In this document: positions 15,050 to 15,150 of the stretch, one piece after another | Layout of the letters: each line of letters opens with the position of its first letter | How positions within the stretch are numbered: the first letter of the stretch is position 1 | Assembly: GCA_009921765.1 (NCBI GenBank) | Contig: RFXC01000096.1 | Location: 1 to 15,150 of the forward strand | Reading direction: 5' to 3' | DNA length: 15,150 bases | Source of the DNA: Betaproteobacteria bacterium | GTDB lineage: Bacteria > Pseudomonadota > Gammaproteobacteria > Burkholderiales > Burkholderiaceae | Program-made: the position numbers and the translations under genes | Notes under the pieces: generated by a model | Told to the model about the DNA's origin: nothing | Seen by the model: the letters and a program-made list of their open reading frames with translations, nothing else | Database searches by the model: none

Positions 15050-15150
15050 TTAGTACTTGTATGCGAGCTTGAGGAACCACTCACGCGGACGCGAGAAGCT
15101 GGCCGTCGCGGCGCCACCGACGTCGAGATCGACATAACCGCCCTGAAGGT
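15050..15150 (-). CDS. C-terminal end of a probable TonB-dependent outer-membrane receptor (partial)
   Basis: Only the last 32 residues lie in the window. They include GGYVDLDVGG and the end SRPREWFLKLAYKY followed by a stop (TTA on the + strand at 15050-15052). An alternating hydrophobic last strand with a terminal aromatic, after a P-R-x-(W/Y) turn, is typical of TonB-dependent receptors, which close their beta-barrel and dock to the Bam machinery with this strand. Sphingomonads have many such receptors, often placed beside catabolic genes, where they may import the hydrophobic substrate or an iron complex. With so little sequence, another beta-barrel porin is possible. It lies on the same strand as xylM and upstream of it. 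Confidence 0.6.
   Translation of the reverse strand, partial: LQGGYVDLDVGGAATASFSRPREWFLKLAYKY

Noticed and set aside
1..15150. Mobile elements, tRNA or rRNA genes, CRISPR arrays
   Set aside because: No transposase-like protein, terminal repeats, clover-leaf candidates or spaced direct repeats were seen, although a mosaic cluster made them worth looking for.

Overview
The window is a compact aromatic-hydrocarbon catabolic cluster, apparently from a GC-rich alphaproteobacterium of the sphingomonad type (Novosphingobium/Sphingobium). The assignment rests on protein resemblance and on the mix of xyl- and bph-type genes that is familiar from sphingomonad degradation clusters. No marker gene or rRNA is present to prove it.

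Layout. Positions 1-1694 hold a Rieske ring-hydroxylating oxygenase alpha subunit (5' end cut by the window edge) and its beta subunit, of the salicylate/anthranilate-oxygenase type. A BphK-like glutathione S-transferase follows at 1733-2338. A 160-base gap (2339-2498) rich in inverted repeats is the only sizeable non-coding stretch on the left side. From 2499 to 10321 there is a tightly packed, almost complete catechol meta-cleavage operon on the + strand: xylF, xylE, a DUF336 (GlcG/HbpS-like) gene, xylG, xylJ, xylQ, xylK, xylI, xylH, xylT. The same strand continues with an aldehyde dehydrogenase (10341-11846) and a BphB-type cis-dihydrodiol dehydrogenase (11878-12678), and ends at a strong intrinsic terminator (12705-12738). 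On the - strand, converging on that terminator, are the two-component xylene/toluene methyl-monooxygenase genes xylM (13856-14959) and xylA (12736-13776). They are preceded by the 3' end of a probable TonB-dependent receptor (15050-15150), with a stem-loop between the receptor and xylM.

How the genes fit together (inference from families). XylMA would hydroxylate the methyl group of toluene or xylenes, and alcohol and aldehyde oxidation then give an aromatic acid. The aldehyde dehydrogenase is a candidate for the second step, but no XylB-type benzyl-alcohol dehydrogenase is visible. The Rieske alpha/beta pair would turn salicylate or a related acid into a catechol. BphB would rearomatise a cis-dihydrodiol made by a dioxygenase lying elsewhere. 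XylE cleaves catechol, with XylT as its reactivating ferredoxin. 2-Hydroxymuconic semialdehyde then goes either through XylF (hydrolytic branch) or XylG-XylH-XylI (oxalocrotonate branch) to 2-oxopent-4-enoate. XylJ, XylK and XylQ finish to pyruvate and acetyl-CoA. The receptor may serve substrate or metal uptake.

I find no insertion sequence, tRNA, rRNA, CRISPR array or regulator gene. No gene that lies wholly inside the window looks broken. The cluster is largely a recognisable catabolic system; the less ordinary points are the dyad-rich gap before xylF, the extended tautomerase, the start-stop ATG before bphB, the interstitial DUF336 gene and the stem-loops in the xylMA unit.
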